The translations under genes were made by a program, and so were the position numbers. From NCBI GenBank assembly GCA_950097015.1, contig CATNEN010000004.1, positions 124,001-188,000 on the forward strand: DNA of 64,000 bases. Direction: 5' to 3'. The stretch is from Macrostomum hystrix (lineage: Eukaryota; Platyhelminthes; Macrostomidae). The stretch's first letter is position 1, and every line of letters starts with the position of its first letter. The notes beneath the pieces are model-generated. The model searched no databases. It was given only the letters and a program-made list of their open reading frames with translations, and was not told the DNA's origin. This document shows positions 48,201 through 60,765 of the stretch, one piece after another.

Positions 48201-48684
48201 TTGGATATTTTTTAATGGAACTGGACGCACTAACCTAGTTTCGATGATAAGGATATTAAATATTACTTTCTAAGGGCAACAGTACAAAGCAAGAAACAGT
48301 TCTTTGGGTACACTGTTATTAAAGGCGCAGAGGAAAGCACAGATCCTAATGATCATTTGATAGATTCGCAAATAAAGCAGGCGTTGATAAGCGAAAAAAG
48401 CCAGAATTAAGCTAAATCTAAAGAGGCAGATGTGTAAATGGCAATCGATTAACGGAGACAGTAATGCGCATGGATTACACTGACAGACGGAGACAGAGAG
48501 GGGGATAGGAGAGGCCCGACGAGGCCCTGGCTGGACTGGAAAGGGCAGCCTGACAAGGTTGGATCAGACAAGTAGCCGATATGTACCGAAACAACTGTAA
48601 CTTTATTATTCTCTCAAAGTTAAGAGACCCATATCTTTTTGTGAAAAAAGAGCCAAAATTGATAACAAAAGATCCAATGCTTTA

Positions 48685-49199
48685 AGGAGAGTGAGACAGG
48701 GAGGAGACAGACAGAAGGAGACAGACAGGGAGGAGACAGACAGAAGGAGACAGACAGGGAGGAGACAGACAGAAGGAGACAGACAGGGAGGAGACAGACA
48801 GAAGGAGACAGACAGACAGACAGACAGACAGAAGGAGACAGACAGACAGACAGACAGACAGAAGGAGACAGACAGACAGAAAGAGACAAACAGAAGGAGA
48901 CAGACAGAAGGAGACAGACAGACAGACAGACAGAAAGAGACAAACAGAAAGAGACAGACAGAAGGAGACAAACAGAAGGAGACAGACAGAAGGAGACAGA
49001 CAGACAGACAGACAGAAAGAGACAAACAGAAAGAGACAGACAGAAGGAGACAGACAGACAGACAGACAGACAGAAGGAGACAGACAGACAGACAGACAGA
49101 CAGAAGGAGACAGACAGACAGAAAGAGACAAACAGAAGGAGACAGACAGAAGGAGACAGACAGACAGACAGAGACAAACAGAAGGAGACAGACAGAAGG

Positions 49200-49230
<31 letters not shown>

Positions 49231-49380
49231 AAGAGACAAACAGAAGGAGACAGACAGAAGGAGACAGACAGACAGACAGACAGACAGAAGGAGACAGACA
49301 GACAGAAAGAGACAAACAGAAGGAGACAGACAGAAGGAGACAGACAGGGAGGAGACAGACAGAAGGAGACAGAGACAGAA
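48685..49380. repeat. (GACA)n / GGAGACAGACAGAA compound repeat
   Basis: A purine-rich plus strand with GACA tetramers interspersed with GAAGGAGACAGACA and GAAAGAGACAAACA. It yields long open frames on both strands (Ser/Cys/Leu-rich or Arg/Gln/Thr-rich) that are artefacts. The array lies 0.7 kb past the FoxO stop. Confidence 0.93.
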
Positions 49381-50068
49381 ATAAAATATACTTTGGAGAT
49401 AATTAGGGAGAGGTTTTAGATCGAGCCGGGGACAATAAGGATGCAGTAACAATAGCCATCTTGTGGCAGCAAAGCCTAGAAGCAGAAACAGTAACAGTCG
49501 AGATTCGTTGCGGAAGCGAAACAAACATTTCTCTCCTATAATAAACAAATCAACAAGTAAAACATCTAAATAGACTTGATCTGTGGGGCTTCAGTTTGAA
49601 ATTACAACAACTGGCAATAATAATTGGCATGGGAATGACACTATTGAAGGGACAACAACAAGGGTTGCACTTTGTTTCCTTTACCTTCCAAACAGACACA
49701 AACACAAACCCGCATTTACACAATTTGCAGTTGTTCATTCACTTGTTCTCTGATACTATTTTGACTAGTTGCTTCGTCTGAGTGACGCAGATGAACTGAA
49801 TCTCGCAGTTTAGACCTAGACCTACTGCGAGGCCGTTGGCGTAAGACCAAACCAGAACTCTCGGCACTTTGTGAATGCAAGTCGGAGGGTAAACGGCGGG
49901 AGCAAACTAAACATTTAAGAATAGTAAGATTCCTCGTCATCTAATGAGTACTAACAAAGCTAGACAAACGCAGATAGCATCGAAGGGCAACATCTAAACA
50001 AACATGAACTGCTGCCACTAGAGGTAACAATTATTTGCGAAGTTTAGCAAAGCAAAATCGAAACCAGT
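49381..50068. other. FoxO 3' flank
   Basis: Probable 3' UTR and flank of the minus-strand FoxO gene. No AATAAA was found on the minus strand close to the stop; the nearest I saw is near 48602-48607, beyond the GACA array. Confidence 0.4.
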
Positions 50069-53000
50069 TCAGGCTAGCTCCTCCATTAGAAAGTCGAATT
50101 GTGGTTGCAGTTGCGATGAAGTTGATACAAACTGCCGCTGTTGCTGATGCTGAAGCGGTGGCTCATTGCTGCTGCTGTTGCTGTTAGCTGCGGTCGGCTG
50201 CTGCTCGACTGCCTCCTGAATATCTGGCAGGACCAGATCGCCGATGAACCAGCTGGCGGAGGACGGACCGCTCTGCTGACGAAACAGCTGCTGCTGCTGC
50301 TGCTGCTGTTGATGATGAAACAAAGAAGCCGGTGAGTCGGGTACGACGGACGGCCCAACGCTGAGCTGCTGACCGCATGACAACTGATTCAATTGCTGAG
50401 ACAAGTCATGCACCATTGGCTGCTGTAGCTGAGGAGGCAGTGACGGCGGCGGCGGCGGCGCTGGCTGCGGCGGCGCTAGCCGCGACTGTGACTCCTCGCA
50501 GGCCTGCTGCAGCAGAGCATCAGTCAGCGATTCCAGCAGCAGGTCCTCGGTGGTGCGCGAGTCGTCTAATAGCTGCTCCGGCGGCACCAGATCCCGGATG
50601 ATTTCAGTGACGCTGAGGGTGCGCGGCATGCAGCCGCCAGACCGGGCCTGCTGCAGCGGAGTGGCCGGCGCAGACGCCGGCGTCACAGACGATGGCCTCG
50701 GCGGCGACGCTTCGCTGAAGGCGGCCGCAGCTGCGGCAGCTCTGGCGCGCTGCTTGGCCAGCACAGCCTGGCGTTTTTGCGCCAGCTCGCCGCTGCGCAT
50801 GTCGGCCGTGGCCGCACGCCGGCGGTAGCTGGCCCGGTCCCGCACCTCGTAGTTGATGGTCCAGTAGGACGACTTGCCAGATTGGTCGTTTTGAACGCGC
50901 ACAAATTTATTGTGCAGCGACAGATTGTGCCGGACCGAGTTCTGCGGGTGTTCGGGTTGCATACAAAACTTAAAACTTCTCAACTAGGAATGAGGTGGCA
51001 TGGAGAGGCGATGAGAGATCAGCGAGTGGGTCAGCGGCTAGCGTCGCTGCCTCGCACTCCAATGGACGCTAGTTCGATTCTCCCTTCAAGTCACGATTAA
51101 TTTCGGGACTTGTTAGTGGGTTTGGACAGTAGCGACCGGCGGAGGTGCACCATATTTCGTGCAATCAAAGCTTGAAATAATAGCTTCGCTCCTACCTTCT
51201 GTGTGCCTGTTCTGCGTTGTGTGAGTTGTGTGCGTTGGCGCTGGGGCGTGAGGCCTTGGGGGGTGGCTGGGGGGCGTGTGTACACCGCCGCGCGCTTTCT
51301 GGATTTCCGTCAGCGCGATTGGATAAGTGTAAGTGGATAAGTACCCGGCCCCCCCTGAGGACTGATTTCTTATCAGCCTTCCGGCTTGGTCTGCTCTGTG
51401 CGTGTGGGGCTGGGGTGGGGGACACTGCTGCCTATTCTGGGTGCCTCCTGCCCTCCCCGGCTGGTCTGTGCTGCTGTGTGTGGTGCCTGTTCAGGGGAGG
51501 CGGCGCGATGGGCGCTAAGCGCCTAGTTCGCCCCCCTGCAAGTAGATAGATAGAGGCGATGAGATAAGCGAGCGAAACTCCCGGATCCTAAGAACCAATG
51601 GGATAGGCTAAACTTCCGCTCCTTAAAATGTAATCATAGTCCCTTGTTTTGTATTTCGCCATTGCTTCGTCCCGTCTGAAGTGGGCTGTGCCCTCCAGAC
51701 CCTCTGGCCCAACCCCAATCCGGTTCTCTGGCCGGGCTTGCTCTCGGTTAATACGGAGTTCTCTGATTGGTTGAAGCTTCTCTCTCGCCCCACCCAATCA
51801 GTATTAGCCCTGATCACAACCCCCGCCCCAATCCTGTGCGGCTGACGCAAACCGGTTTTGCGTGGCCGGGTCGGCGCGTGATTGGTCAGCCCCGCCTATG
51901 CCTTGGTCTACCGCCACCTCTGAAATCAGCAAAGATCACAGCCTCCTTATTAATAGGGCGAAAACGTCCGAATTGTTACAAAAAAATATATTTCCAGTTC
52001 GCTTGAGCTCGAATCTAGGGATGGATACTACAGATGCTGCTTCAAAAGAAGATTTCGAATCTCTGAAGGCTTGACTAAAATAATTATCACAATCAATTCT
52101 GCGGCCTAGACCAGCTGCTCGGCACTGCAAGCTGGCTGGTTTTGGACAGACAGAAGGACAAGGCGGAGGCAGAGGCTGTAGGGAACAGAATTCGCTACAA
52201 TCGAACAAAATTGCTACAGAACGCGCAGCCGCTCCAGGGCGGCATAGATGCTGATGTGTATATTCCCAGGCTAAAATCTAAACTGCAAAAGCTGGGAAAA
52301 ATCTAGCGAAATAGGCTGCATCTAGCGCAGAGTGAACAGCTGATGCGGAGAATCGGTGACTTCAATTTGTAGACCGAAATTGTAACGGGTCATTTTGCAC
52401 TAGACCCTCAGCAGATGAGTGAGCAGATGATCTCATGACTGAGGACAAAGGGGTTAGCAGATGATCTCATGACTGGGGAGCAAACGGGTCAGCAGATGAT
52501 CTCATGACTGGGACAAAGGGGTCAGCAGATGATCTCATGACTGAGTCAAAGGGGTGAGCAGATGATCTCATGACTGAGTCAAAGGGGTCAGCAGATGATC
52601 TCATGACTGAGTCAAAGGGGTCAGCAGATGATCTCATGACTGGGACAAAGGGGTCAGCAGATGATCTCATGACTGGGACAAAGGGATCAACAGATGATCT
52701 CATGACTGGGACAAAGGGGTCAGCAGATGATCTCATGACTGGGACAAAGGGGTCAGCAGATGATCTCATGACTGGGTCAAAGGGGTCAGTAGATGATCTC
52801 ATGGCTGGGGACAAAGGGGTCAGGAGACGATCTTATGACTGGGACAAAGGGGTCAGCAGATGATCTCATGACTGGGGGGCAATGGGGTCAGCAGATGATC
52901 TCATGACTGGGTCAAAGGGGTCAGCAGACATTCTCATGACTGGGTCAAAGGGGTCAGCAGATAATCTCATGACTGGGGACAAAGGGGTCAGCAGATGATC

Positions 53001-56000
53001 TCATGACTGGGTCAAAGGGGTCAGCAGATAATCTCATGACTGGGGACAAAGGGGTCAGCAGATGATCTCATGACTGGGACAAAGGGGTCAGCAGATGATC
53101 TCATGACTGAGTCAAAGGGGTGAGCAGATGATCTCATGACTGAGTCAAAGGGGTCAGCAGATGATCTCATGACTGAGTCAAAGGGGTCAGCAGATGATCT
53201 CATGACTGGGACAAAGGGGTCAGCAGATGATCTCATGACTGGGACAAAGGGATCAACAGATGATCTCATGACTGGGACAAAGGGGTCAGCAGATGATCTC
53301 ATGACTGGGACAAAGGGGTCAGCAGATGATCTCATGACTGGGTCAAAGGGGTCAGTAGATGATCTCATGGCTGGGGACAAAGGGGTCAGGAGACGATCTT
53401 ATGACTGGGACAAAGGGGTCAGCAGATGATCTCATGACTGGGGGGCAATGGGGTCAGCAGATGATCTCATGACTGGGTCAAAGGGGTCAGCAGACATTCT
53501 CATGACTGGGTCAAAGGGGTCAGCAGACATTCTCATGACTGGGTCAAAGGGGTCAGCAGATAATCTCATGACTGGGGACAAAGGGGTCAGCAGATGATCT
53601 CATGACTGGGTCAAAGGGGTCAGCAGATAATCTCATGACTGGGGACAAAGGGGTCAGCAGATGATCTCATGACTGGGTCAAAGGGGTCAGCAGATAATCT
53701 CATGACTGGGGACAAAGGGGTCAGCAGATAATCTCATGACTGGGTCAAAGGGGTCAGCTGTTAGGGTCAGTGAAAGAACTAAAATGAAGAACAAATATTG
53801 CCTGAAGCTGCATACGCTTTAGCAATGTAAAATTTCTTTTCTGAATACTCAATTTAAATTTCCAAGAATCAGAACTCGTGAAACTGGAAAATTTCTAATC
53901 TAGGAATCTAAATTTCTATGAACCGAATAGGAAATTTCAAAGAATCTATACTTTCTAGGAAACGATAGGTTTTAGCCTAGTGGTTAGGGCGTCGGACTCA
54001 CGACTTGAAGGTCGGGGGTTCGATTCCCGTCTCCACTGGAACAATTTGTGTGCTTTAGCAAGACACTTATAACTCTGCATTGCTTCAGTTCACCCAGCTG
54101 TTAAATGGGTACCAGCATTAGCTGGGATAATTGAAGGTGGGTGTGGCGTCCCCCCAGTCCATGGACTGAACAGCTGTACGCAGCCTTCAGATGTGCCGCG
54201 CAATAGCTACGGCTGTGCTGTCGGCTGCACATCTGACCGAATTCAGGCAGGTGTAATCAATAATTAATTATTCTTATTATTAGGAAACGAAAAAATGAAG
54301 CGAGTTTCTATGAATCCACATTTCCAGGAAGTTAGCTAGAAGCTTCTAAGAATCTAAATATGTCGAAGCTTCAACCAAGTTTACTAGACATTTCAAGCGA
54401 ATTTGCATTTTAAAGGAATCTACATTTCCAAAAAGCGAATTATAATTTCATACTAGAAACGAAAAATAGCTTTCTAATAAGTGAATAAAAATTGAAAATC
54501 TATTTTTTGGAAGTGAATCTAGAATCTTTTTTTCAAAGGATTCTAGAGCAGCAGTCTTGGAAACTCAGAAAAAAACATCACAAACTAAATAAAAAGCCGT
54601 TAGGTCGTAGATTCTGGGATTGGATTCTTATTGTTAGGGATTAGGATTCTTACAGTTTGCGATTGGGATTGGGATTCTTACAGTTTGGGATTGGGATTCT
54701 TACAGCTTGGGATTGGGATTGGGATTCTTATTGTTAGGGATTAGGATTCTTACAGTTAGGGATTAGGATTCCTACAGTTTGGGATTGGGATTCTTACAGC
54801 TTGGGATTGGGATTGGGATTCTTACAGTTAGGGATTAGGATTCTTACAGTTTGCGATTGGGATTGGGATTCTTACAGTTTGGGATTGGGATTCTTACAGT
54901 TTGCGATTGGGATTGGGATTCTTACAGTTTGGGATTGGGATTCTTACAGCTTGGGATTGGGATTGGGATTCTTACAGTTAGGGATTAGGATTCTTACAGT
55001 TTGCGATTGGGATTCTTACAGCTTGGGATTGGGATTCTTACAGCTTGGGATTAGGATTATTACAGCTTGGGATTGGGATTATTACAGTTAGGGATTGGGA
55101 TTCTTACAGTTTGGGATTGGGATTCTTACAGTTTGGGATTGGGATTATTACAGTTAGGGAATGGGATTATTACATTTAGGGATTGAGATTCTTACAGTTT
55201 GGGATTGGGATTCTTACAGTTAGGGAATGGGATTATTACAGTTAGGGATTGAGATTCTTACAGTTTGGGATTAGGATTCTTACAGTTTGGGAATGGGATT
55301 ATTACAGCTTAGGATTGGGATTATTACAGTTTGGGATTGGGATTATTAAAGTTTGGGATTGGGATTCTTAGAGCTTGGTGTGACTTTTACAGTATTGGGA
55401 CTTTTACAGTTTGGGATTGGGATTTTTGCAGTTTGAGATTTGGATTTTTACAGTTGGGATTTGGATTCTTACAGCTTGGTATTGGGATTCCTACAGTTTG
55501 GTATTGGGATTCCTACAGTTTGGGATTGAGATTCTTACAGTTTGGGATTGAGATTCCTACAGTTTGGGATTGAGATTCTTACAGTTTGGGATTGAGATTC
55601 CTACAGTTTGGGATTGAGATTCTTACAGTTTGGGATTGAGATTCTTACAGTTTGGGATTGAGATTCCTTAAGCTTAGGGCTTGAATTAATACACTTTGGG
55701 ATTGGCATTCTAACAGTTAGGGATTAGGATTCCCACAGTAAAGGATTGGGATTCAGAGAATTTTGTGATTGGGATTCCTTCAGCTTGATATTTGGATTGT
55801 TACAAACTGGGTCATTTATTCTTTATGTGTAGGGCTTGGATTCTAGCAATGTAATTGGGATTATTATTGTCGCAACCCATCTACTGATGTTAAGATGGAC
55901 ACTGGGATTACTGGGATTAGCATTTGGTATCCCAGCATTATCGATTCCCAACTAACCTTCCAACCGGCCGAGCTGGTCGGGTCGCTTTTTATGTTGAAGT

Positions 56001-56499
56001 AGGGCACGTGCCGCACCATCCAATCGTAGATCTCGGCCAAGGTCAGCCGGCCGTGCGGGCTGGCCTGAATAGCCTGGGTGATGAGCTCCGCGTAGCTCTG
56101 GTTGCCCCAGGCATTGCGGCGCTTCTGCGCTGCGACCGCAGCAGCCGAGGCGCTGGCTTGATGATGACTGAAGCGGGGAGAGTTCAACGGCCCGACAGCG
56201 GCCCGCCCCAACTGATTATGATTGGCACCGGCTGCCAGCGAGTCTTCGAAGCCCGAAGCTGCGTCGGTGTTGGTAGACGACGAGGAAGGACTCGCGGCTG
56301 TTGTTGCCGCCGCCGCCGCCGCCGCTGCAGCCTGACCCCGCTTAAACGACGGATCCCAAGTGGAGGCGCGGCTGCGAAAGCTGGCCTCATCCGCAGCGTC
56401 CTCAGGCGGCTGATGAGGATAGAAGGCGGCGCCGCTGGCATCCGCCGTCAGGAACGAGCTGGACAGAAACTCGTCCATGTCCACCTCGTCTAATTCCAT
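50069..56499 (-). CDS. foxo: FoxO forkhead transcription factor, 471 aa, two exons
   Basis: Exon 1 is 56499-55957 (181 codons) and exon 2 is 50941-50069 (290 codons plus stop). The single 5.0-kb intron interrupts the forkhead domain between GWK and NSVRHN, the position where vertebrate FOXO genes are split. The forkhead domain is about residues 126-215, with helix 3 SVRHNLSLH (N182, H186 for base contacts). Two Akt-type RxRxxS/T sites are present: RSRAST at 42-47 near the N-terminus and RRRAAT at 221-226 after the domain. The latter has Thr where vertebrates have Ser. Poly-Ala, poly-Pro and poly-Gln runs fill the linkers. The last residues, FDFLMEELA, resemble the C-terminal transactivation segment. 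FoxO acts in the nucleus downstream of insulin/PI3K/Akt signalling, which excludes it by phosphorylation. A third Akt site is not obvious. Confidence 0.94.
51004..51564 (+). mobile_element. 535-bp tRNA-headed SINE with 13-bp target-site duplications
   Basis: A perfect 13-bp direct repeat, AGAGGCGATGAGA, stands at 51004-51016 and 51552-51564. Between them lies a GC-rich element (51017-51551) in an otherwise AT-rich FoxO intron. It begins with a tRNA-like head (A box GGGTCAGCGGC, B box TAGTTCGATTC) and ends in a short AGATAGAT tail. This is the layout of a SINE inserted by LINE machinery. It is antisense to FoxO and unrelated to the other SINE family in the window. No coding sequence is expected. 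Confidence 0.75.
51565..52409. other. FoxO intron, no array
   Basis: Mixed-composition intron sequence, GC-richer at 51660-51930. Short frames here have no recognisable domain. An older inserted element is possible but not shown. Confidence 0.35.
52410..53758. repeat. 33-bp minisatellite with a 566-bp internal duplication, FoxO intron
   Basis: About 40 copies of a 33-bp unit containing CAGCAGATGATCTCATGACT then GGGACAAAGGGGT or GAGTCAAAGGGGT. The run of unit variants at about 52500-52950 is repeated 566 bp downstream at about 53066-53515; the identical 97-residue frames at 52570 and 53136 show this exactly. The unit is eleven codons, so both strands stay open. Confidence 0.95.
53956..54290 (+). 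mobile_element. Full-length central-domain SINE with 10-bp target-site duplication
   Basis: The duplication TAGGAAACGA lies at 53956-53965 and 54281-54290. The element (53966-54280, 315 bp) has a tRNA-like head (CTAGTGGTTAGGGCGTCGG, B box GGTTCGATTCC), the conserved core GCAAGACACTTATAACTC and TTCAGTTCACCCAGCTGTTA, a body with CCCCCCAGTCCATGGACTGA, and an AATTATTCTTATTAT tail. It is the most complete of the copies at 18.3, 37.6 and 54.0 kb. Confidence 0.85.
54605..55860. repeat. 22-bp minisatellite near the FoxO intron donor
   Basis: About 55 units of a 22-bp sequence, GATTGGGATTCTTACAGTTT plus GG, with GCTTGG, TTAGGG and TTTGCG variants and extra GGATTG insertions. It starts about 100 nt from the donor at 55956. 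The first copies next to the donor are diverged. Confidence 0.92.
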
Positions 56500-57047
56500 T
56501 TTGATTGAACTTGGCTGGATGGCGCAAGCCCGCGCGCAGAAGCGCTGAAAGTCAGGAGTTCGAATATTGCCTGGATGAGTTAATGGCTGTTGCTACAAAA
56601 TTCAAGCCAATAAATAAAGGGATGCGTATCAAAGGAAAGTCAATACGGCTTAATTTGTCATTAAAATTATGTCTAATATTTATGCATCCCGCTCTAGGCC
56701 TGCCTCAACTTGTTTTCACCTGTGCTCAACTAAAAAGCACGTGGACTTCTCCCCCTGTGCTCACGTGAGAGGCTGGACGACTATTTTTAGACTATTTCCG
56801 ACACTGCCGCCCACCGCCTCGCGCCAACTTCTCTACCCGCGCGCAACACTAGGGGGGTCATATCGAAGTCATCAAGTGCGCAGACGGGCAAGTCCCGATT
56901 TGAAATGTGAAATGCCAGACAAAAACTACTCATTTGTTGGACTTTTTACTGAAAAAAACACTCACTTTGTAACAGTGTTTTATTTTTAGAACAGGAAGCC
57001 AAAAAATGTGAAATTATGTACTTTTTTCATTAGCAATTAGCATGGAA
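56500..57047. other. FoxO 5' flank
   Basis: Upstream of the FoxO ATG on the minus strand; probably 5' UTR and promoter. No TATA box or upstream exon could be placed with confidence. Confidence 0.4.
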
Positions 57048-57148
57048 CTAGCATGTTTTGCCCCCCTTCGGGGAGCAGAAATATTTTTAATTCGTCTTGT
57101 ATATACTGTTTAGCAGCTGAATTTACAGCTTTTTAAAGCTAAAATAAA

Positions 57149-58595
57149 CCCCCAGTTGACAATGATCCCCCAGTTGACAATGATCCCCCAGTTGATGATG
57201 ATCCCCCAGTTGACAATGATCCCCCAGTTGACAATGAACCCCCAGTTGACAATGATCCCCAGTTGACAATGATCCCCCAGTTGATGATGATCCCCCAGTT
57301 GACAATGATCCCCCAGTTGACAATGAACCCCCAGTTGACAATGATCCCCAGTTGACAATGATCCCCCAGTTCACAATGATCCCCTTGTTGACAATGATCC
57401 CCCAGTTGACAATGATCCCACAGTTGACAATGATCCCCCAGTTGATGATGATCCCCCAGTTGACAATGATCCCCCAGTTGACAATGATCCCCCAGTTGAC
57501 AATGATCCCCCAGTTGACAATGATCTCACAGTTGACAATGATCCCCCAGTTTACAATGATCCCCCAGTTGACAATGATCCCCCAGTTGACAATGATCACC
57601 CAGTTGACAATGATCTCACAGTTGACAATGATCCCCCAGTTGACAATGATCCCCCAGTTGACAATGATCCCCCAGTTGACAATGATCCCCAGTTGACAAT
57701 GATCCCCCAGTTCACAATGATCCCCTTGTTGACAATGATCCCCCAGTTGACAATGATCCCACAGTTGACAATGATCCCCCAGTTGACAATGATCTCCCAG
57801 TTGACAATGATCCCCCAGTTGACAATGAACACCCATTTGACAATCATTCCCCAGTTGACAATGATCCCCCAGTTGATAATGATACCCCAGTTGACAATGA
57901 TCCCTCAGATGACAATGATCCCCCAGTTGACAATGATCACCCAGTTGATGATGATCCCCCAGTTGATAATGATACCCCAGTTGACAATGATCCCCCAGTT
58001 GACAATGATCCCCCAGTTGACAATGATCTCCCAGTTGACAATGATCCCCCAGTTGACAATGAACACCCATTTGACAATCATTCCCAAGTTGACAATGATC
58101 CCCCAGTTGATAATGATACCCCAGTTGACAATGATCCCTCAGTTGACAATGATCCCCCAGTTGACAATGATCACCCAGTTGACAATGATCCCCCAGTTGA
58201 CAATGATCCCCCAGTTGACAATGTTCCCCCAGTTGACAATGATCCCCAGTTGACAATGATCCCCCAGTTCACAATGATCCCCTTGTTGACAATGATCCCC
58301 CAGTTGACAATGATCCCACAGTTGACAATGATCCCCCAGTTTACAATGATCCCCCAGTTGATGATGATCCCCCAGTTGACAATGATCCCCCAGTTGACAA
58401 TGATCCCCCAGTTGACAATGATCCCCCAGTTGACAATGATCTCACAGTTGACAATGATCCCCCAGTTGACAATGATCCCCAGTTGACAATGATCCCCCAG
58501 TTGACAATGATCACCCAGTTGACAATGATCCCCCAGTTGACAATGATCCCCCAGTTGACAATGATCCCCCATTTGATGAGGACTCCTTATTGATG
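57149..58595. repeat. 18-bp minisatellite, Helitron copy 1
   Basis: About 80 copies of CCCCAGTTGACAATGATC. Higher-order periods are marked by CAGTTCACAATGATCCCC followed by TTGTTGAC near 57367, 57708 and 58264. The unit is six codons and lacks stops in most frames, so 100-377-residue open frames occur on both strands. Confidence 0.95.
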
Positions 58596-58779
58596 ATGAT
58601 GCCCAGTTGACAATGTTGCCCAGTTAATTTTTATATTAGCTTCTTTTGTAGAAAATTGAGAAGAACAACAATGAAATGATTATTAGGCAAAATATTTATC
58701 ATACAAATTATATCATTATGACGTTATGAGATAACAAACTTAAAATTCAATTCAATGACAAAAGAAAAATTTTGCCATG

Positions 58780-60765
58780 ATTCAAACGCTGGTTTAGCCA
58801 TGATTCAGACTCTGGTTTAGCCATGATTCATACTATGGTTTAGCCATGATTCAGACGCTGGTTTAGCCATGATTCAGACTCTGGTTTAGCCATGATTCAG
58901 ACTCTGGTTTAGCCATGATGCAAACTCTGGTTTAGCCATGATTCAAACTCTGGTTTAGCCATGATTCGGACTCTGGTTTAGCCATGATTCAGTCTCTGGT
59001 TTAGCCATGATTCAGACTCTGGTTTAGCCATGATTCAGACTCTGGTTTAGCCATGATTCATACTATGGTTTAGCCATGATTCAGACGCTGGTTTAGCCAT
59101 GATTCAGACTCTGGTTTAGCCATGATTCAGACTCTGGTTTAGCCATGATGCAAACTCTGGTTTAGCCATGATTCAAACTCTGGTTTAGCCATGATTCGGA
59201 CTCTGGTTTAGCCATGATTCAGTCTCTGGTTTAGCCATGATTCAGACGCTGGTTTAGCTATGATTTAAACTCTGTTTTAGCCATGATTCAGACTCTGGTT
59301 TTGCCATGATTCAGACTCTGGTTTAGCCATGATTCAGACTATGGTTTAGCCATGATTCAGACTCTGGTTTAGCCATGATTCAGACCCTGGTTTAGCCATG
59401 ATTCAAACTCTGGTTTAGCCATGATTCAGACTCTGGTTTAGCCATGATTTAAACTCTGTTTTAGCCATGATTCAGACCCTGGTTTAGCCATGATTCAAAC
59501 TCTGGTTTAGCCATGATTCAGACTCTGGTTTTGCCATGATTCAAACTCTGGTTTAGCCATGATTCAGACTCTGGTTTAGCCATGATTCAGATTCAGACTC
59601 TGGTTTAGCCATGATTCAAACTCTGGGTTAGCCATGATTCAAAATCTGGTTTAGCCATGATTCAGACCCTGGTTTAGCCATGATTCAAACTCTGGTTTAG
59701 CCATGATTCAGACTCTGGTTTAGCCATGATTTAAACTCTGTTTTAGCCATGATTCAGACCCTGGTTTAGCCATGATTCAAACTCTGGTTTAGCCATGATT
59801 CAGACTCTGGTTTTGCCATGATTCAAACTCTGGTTTAGCCATGATTCAGACTCTGGTTTAGCCATGATTCAGATTCAGACTCTGGTTTAGCCATGATTCA
59901 AACTCTGGGTTAGCCATGATTCAAAATCTGGTTTAGCCATGATTCAAACTCTGGTTTAGCCATGATTCAGACTCTGGTTTAGCCATGATTCAAACTCTGG
60001 TTTAGCCATGATTCAGACGCTGGTTTAGCCATGATTCAGACTCTGGTTTAGCCATGATTCAAAGTCTGGGTTAGCCATGATTCAAACTCTGGTTTAGCCA
60101 TGATTCAAACTCTGGTTTAGCCATGATTCAGACTCTGGTTTAGCCATGATTCAGACTCTGGTTTAGCCATGATTCAGACTCTGGTTTAGCCATGATTCAG
60201 ACTCTGGTTTAGCCATGATTCAGACTCTGGTTTAGCCATGATTCAAACTCTGGTTTAGCCATGATTCAGACGCTGGTTTAGCCATGATTCAGACTCTGGT
60301 TTAGCCATGATTCAAAGTCTGGGTTAGCCATGATTCAAACTCTGGTTTAGCCATGATTCAAACTCTGGGTTAGCCATGATTCAAACTCTGGTTTAGCCAT
60401 GATTCAGACTCTGGTTTAGCCATGATTCAGACTCTGGTTTAGCCATGATTCAAACTCTGGTTTAGCCATGATTCAGACCCTGGTTTAGCCATGATTCAAA
60501 CTCTGGTTTAGCCATGATTCAGACTCTGGTTTAGCCATGATTCAGACTCTGGTTTAGCCATGATTCAGACTCCAGTTTAGCCATGATTCAGACTCTGGTT
60601 TAGCCATGATTCAAGCTCTGGTTTAGCCATGATTCAGACGCTGGTTTAGCCATGATTCAAGCTCTATTTTTGCCATGATTCAAACTCTGGTTTAGCCATG
60701 ATTCAGACGCTGGTTTAGCCATGATTCAAGCTCTATTTTTGCCATGATTCAAACTCAGGTTTGCT
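58780..60765. repeat. 23-bp minisatellite, Helitron copy 1
   Basis: About 86 copies of a 23-bp unit, GGTTTAGCCATGATTCAGAC plus TCT. Variants CATACTATGG, GATGCAAACT and a 6-bp insertion GATTCAGATTCAGACT recur in the same order, for example about 230 bp apart at 58828 and 59058. Confidence 0.95.

Noticed and set aside
48606-49548. Cys/Ser/Leu repeat frames, and Arg/Gln/Thr frames on the other strand
   Set aside because: They are translations of GACA-type simple repeats.
54000-54040. A genuine tRNA gene at the head of the SINE
   Set aside because: The A and B boxes are present, but the acceptor stem does not pair and the sequence continues into the SINE core.
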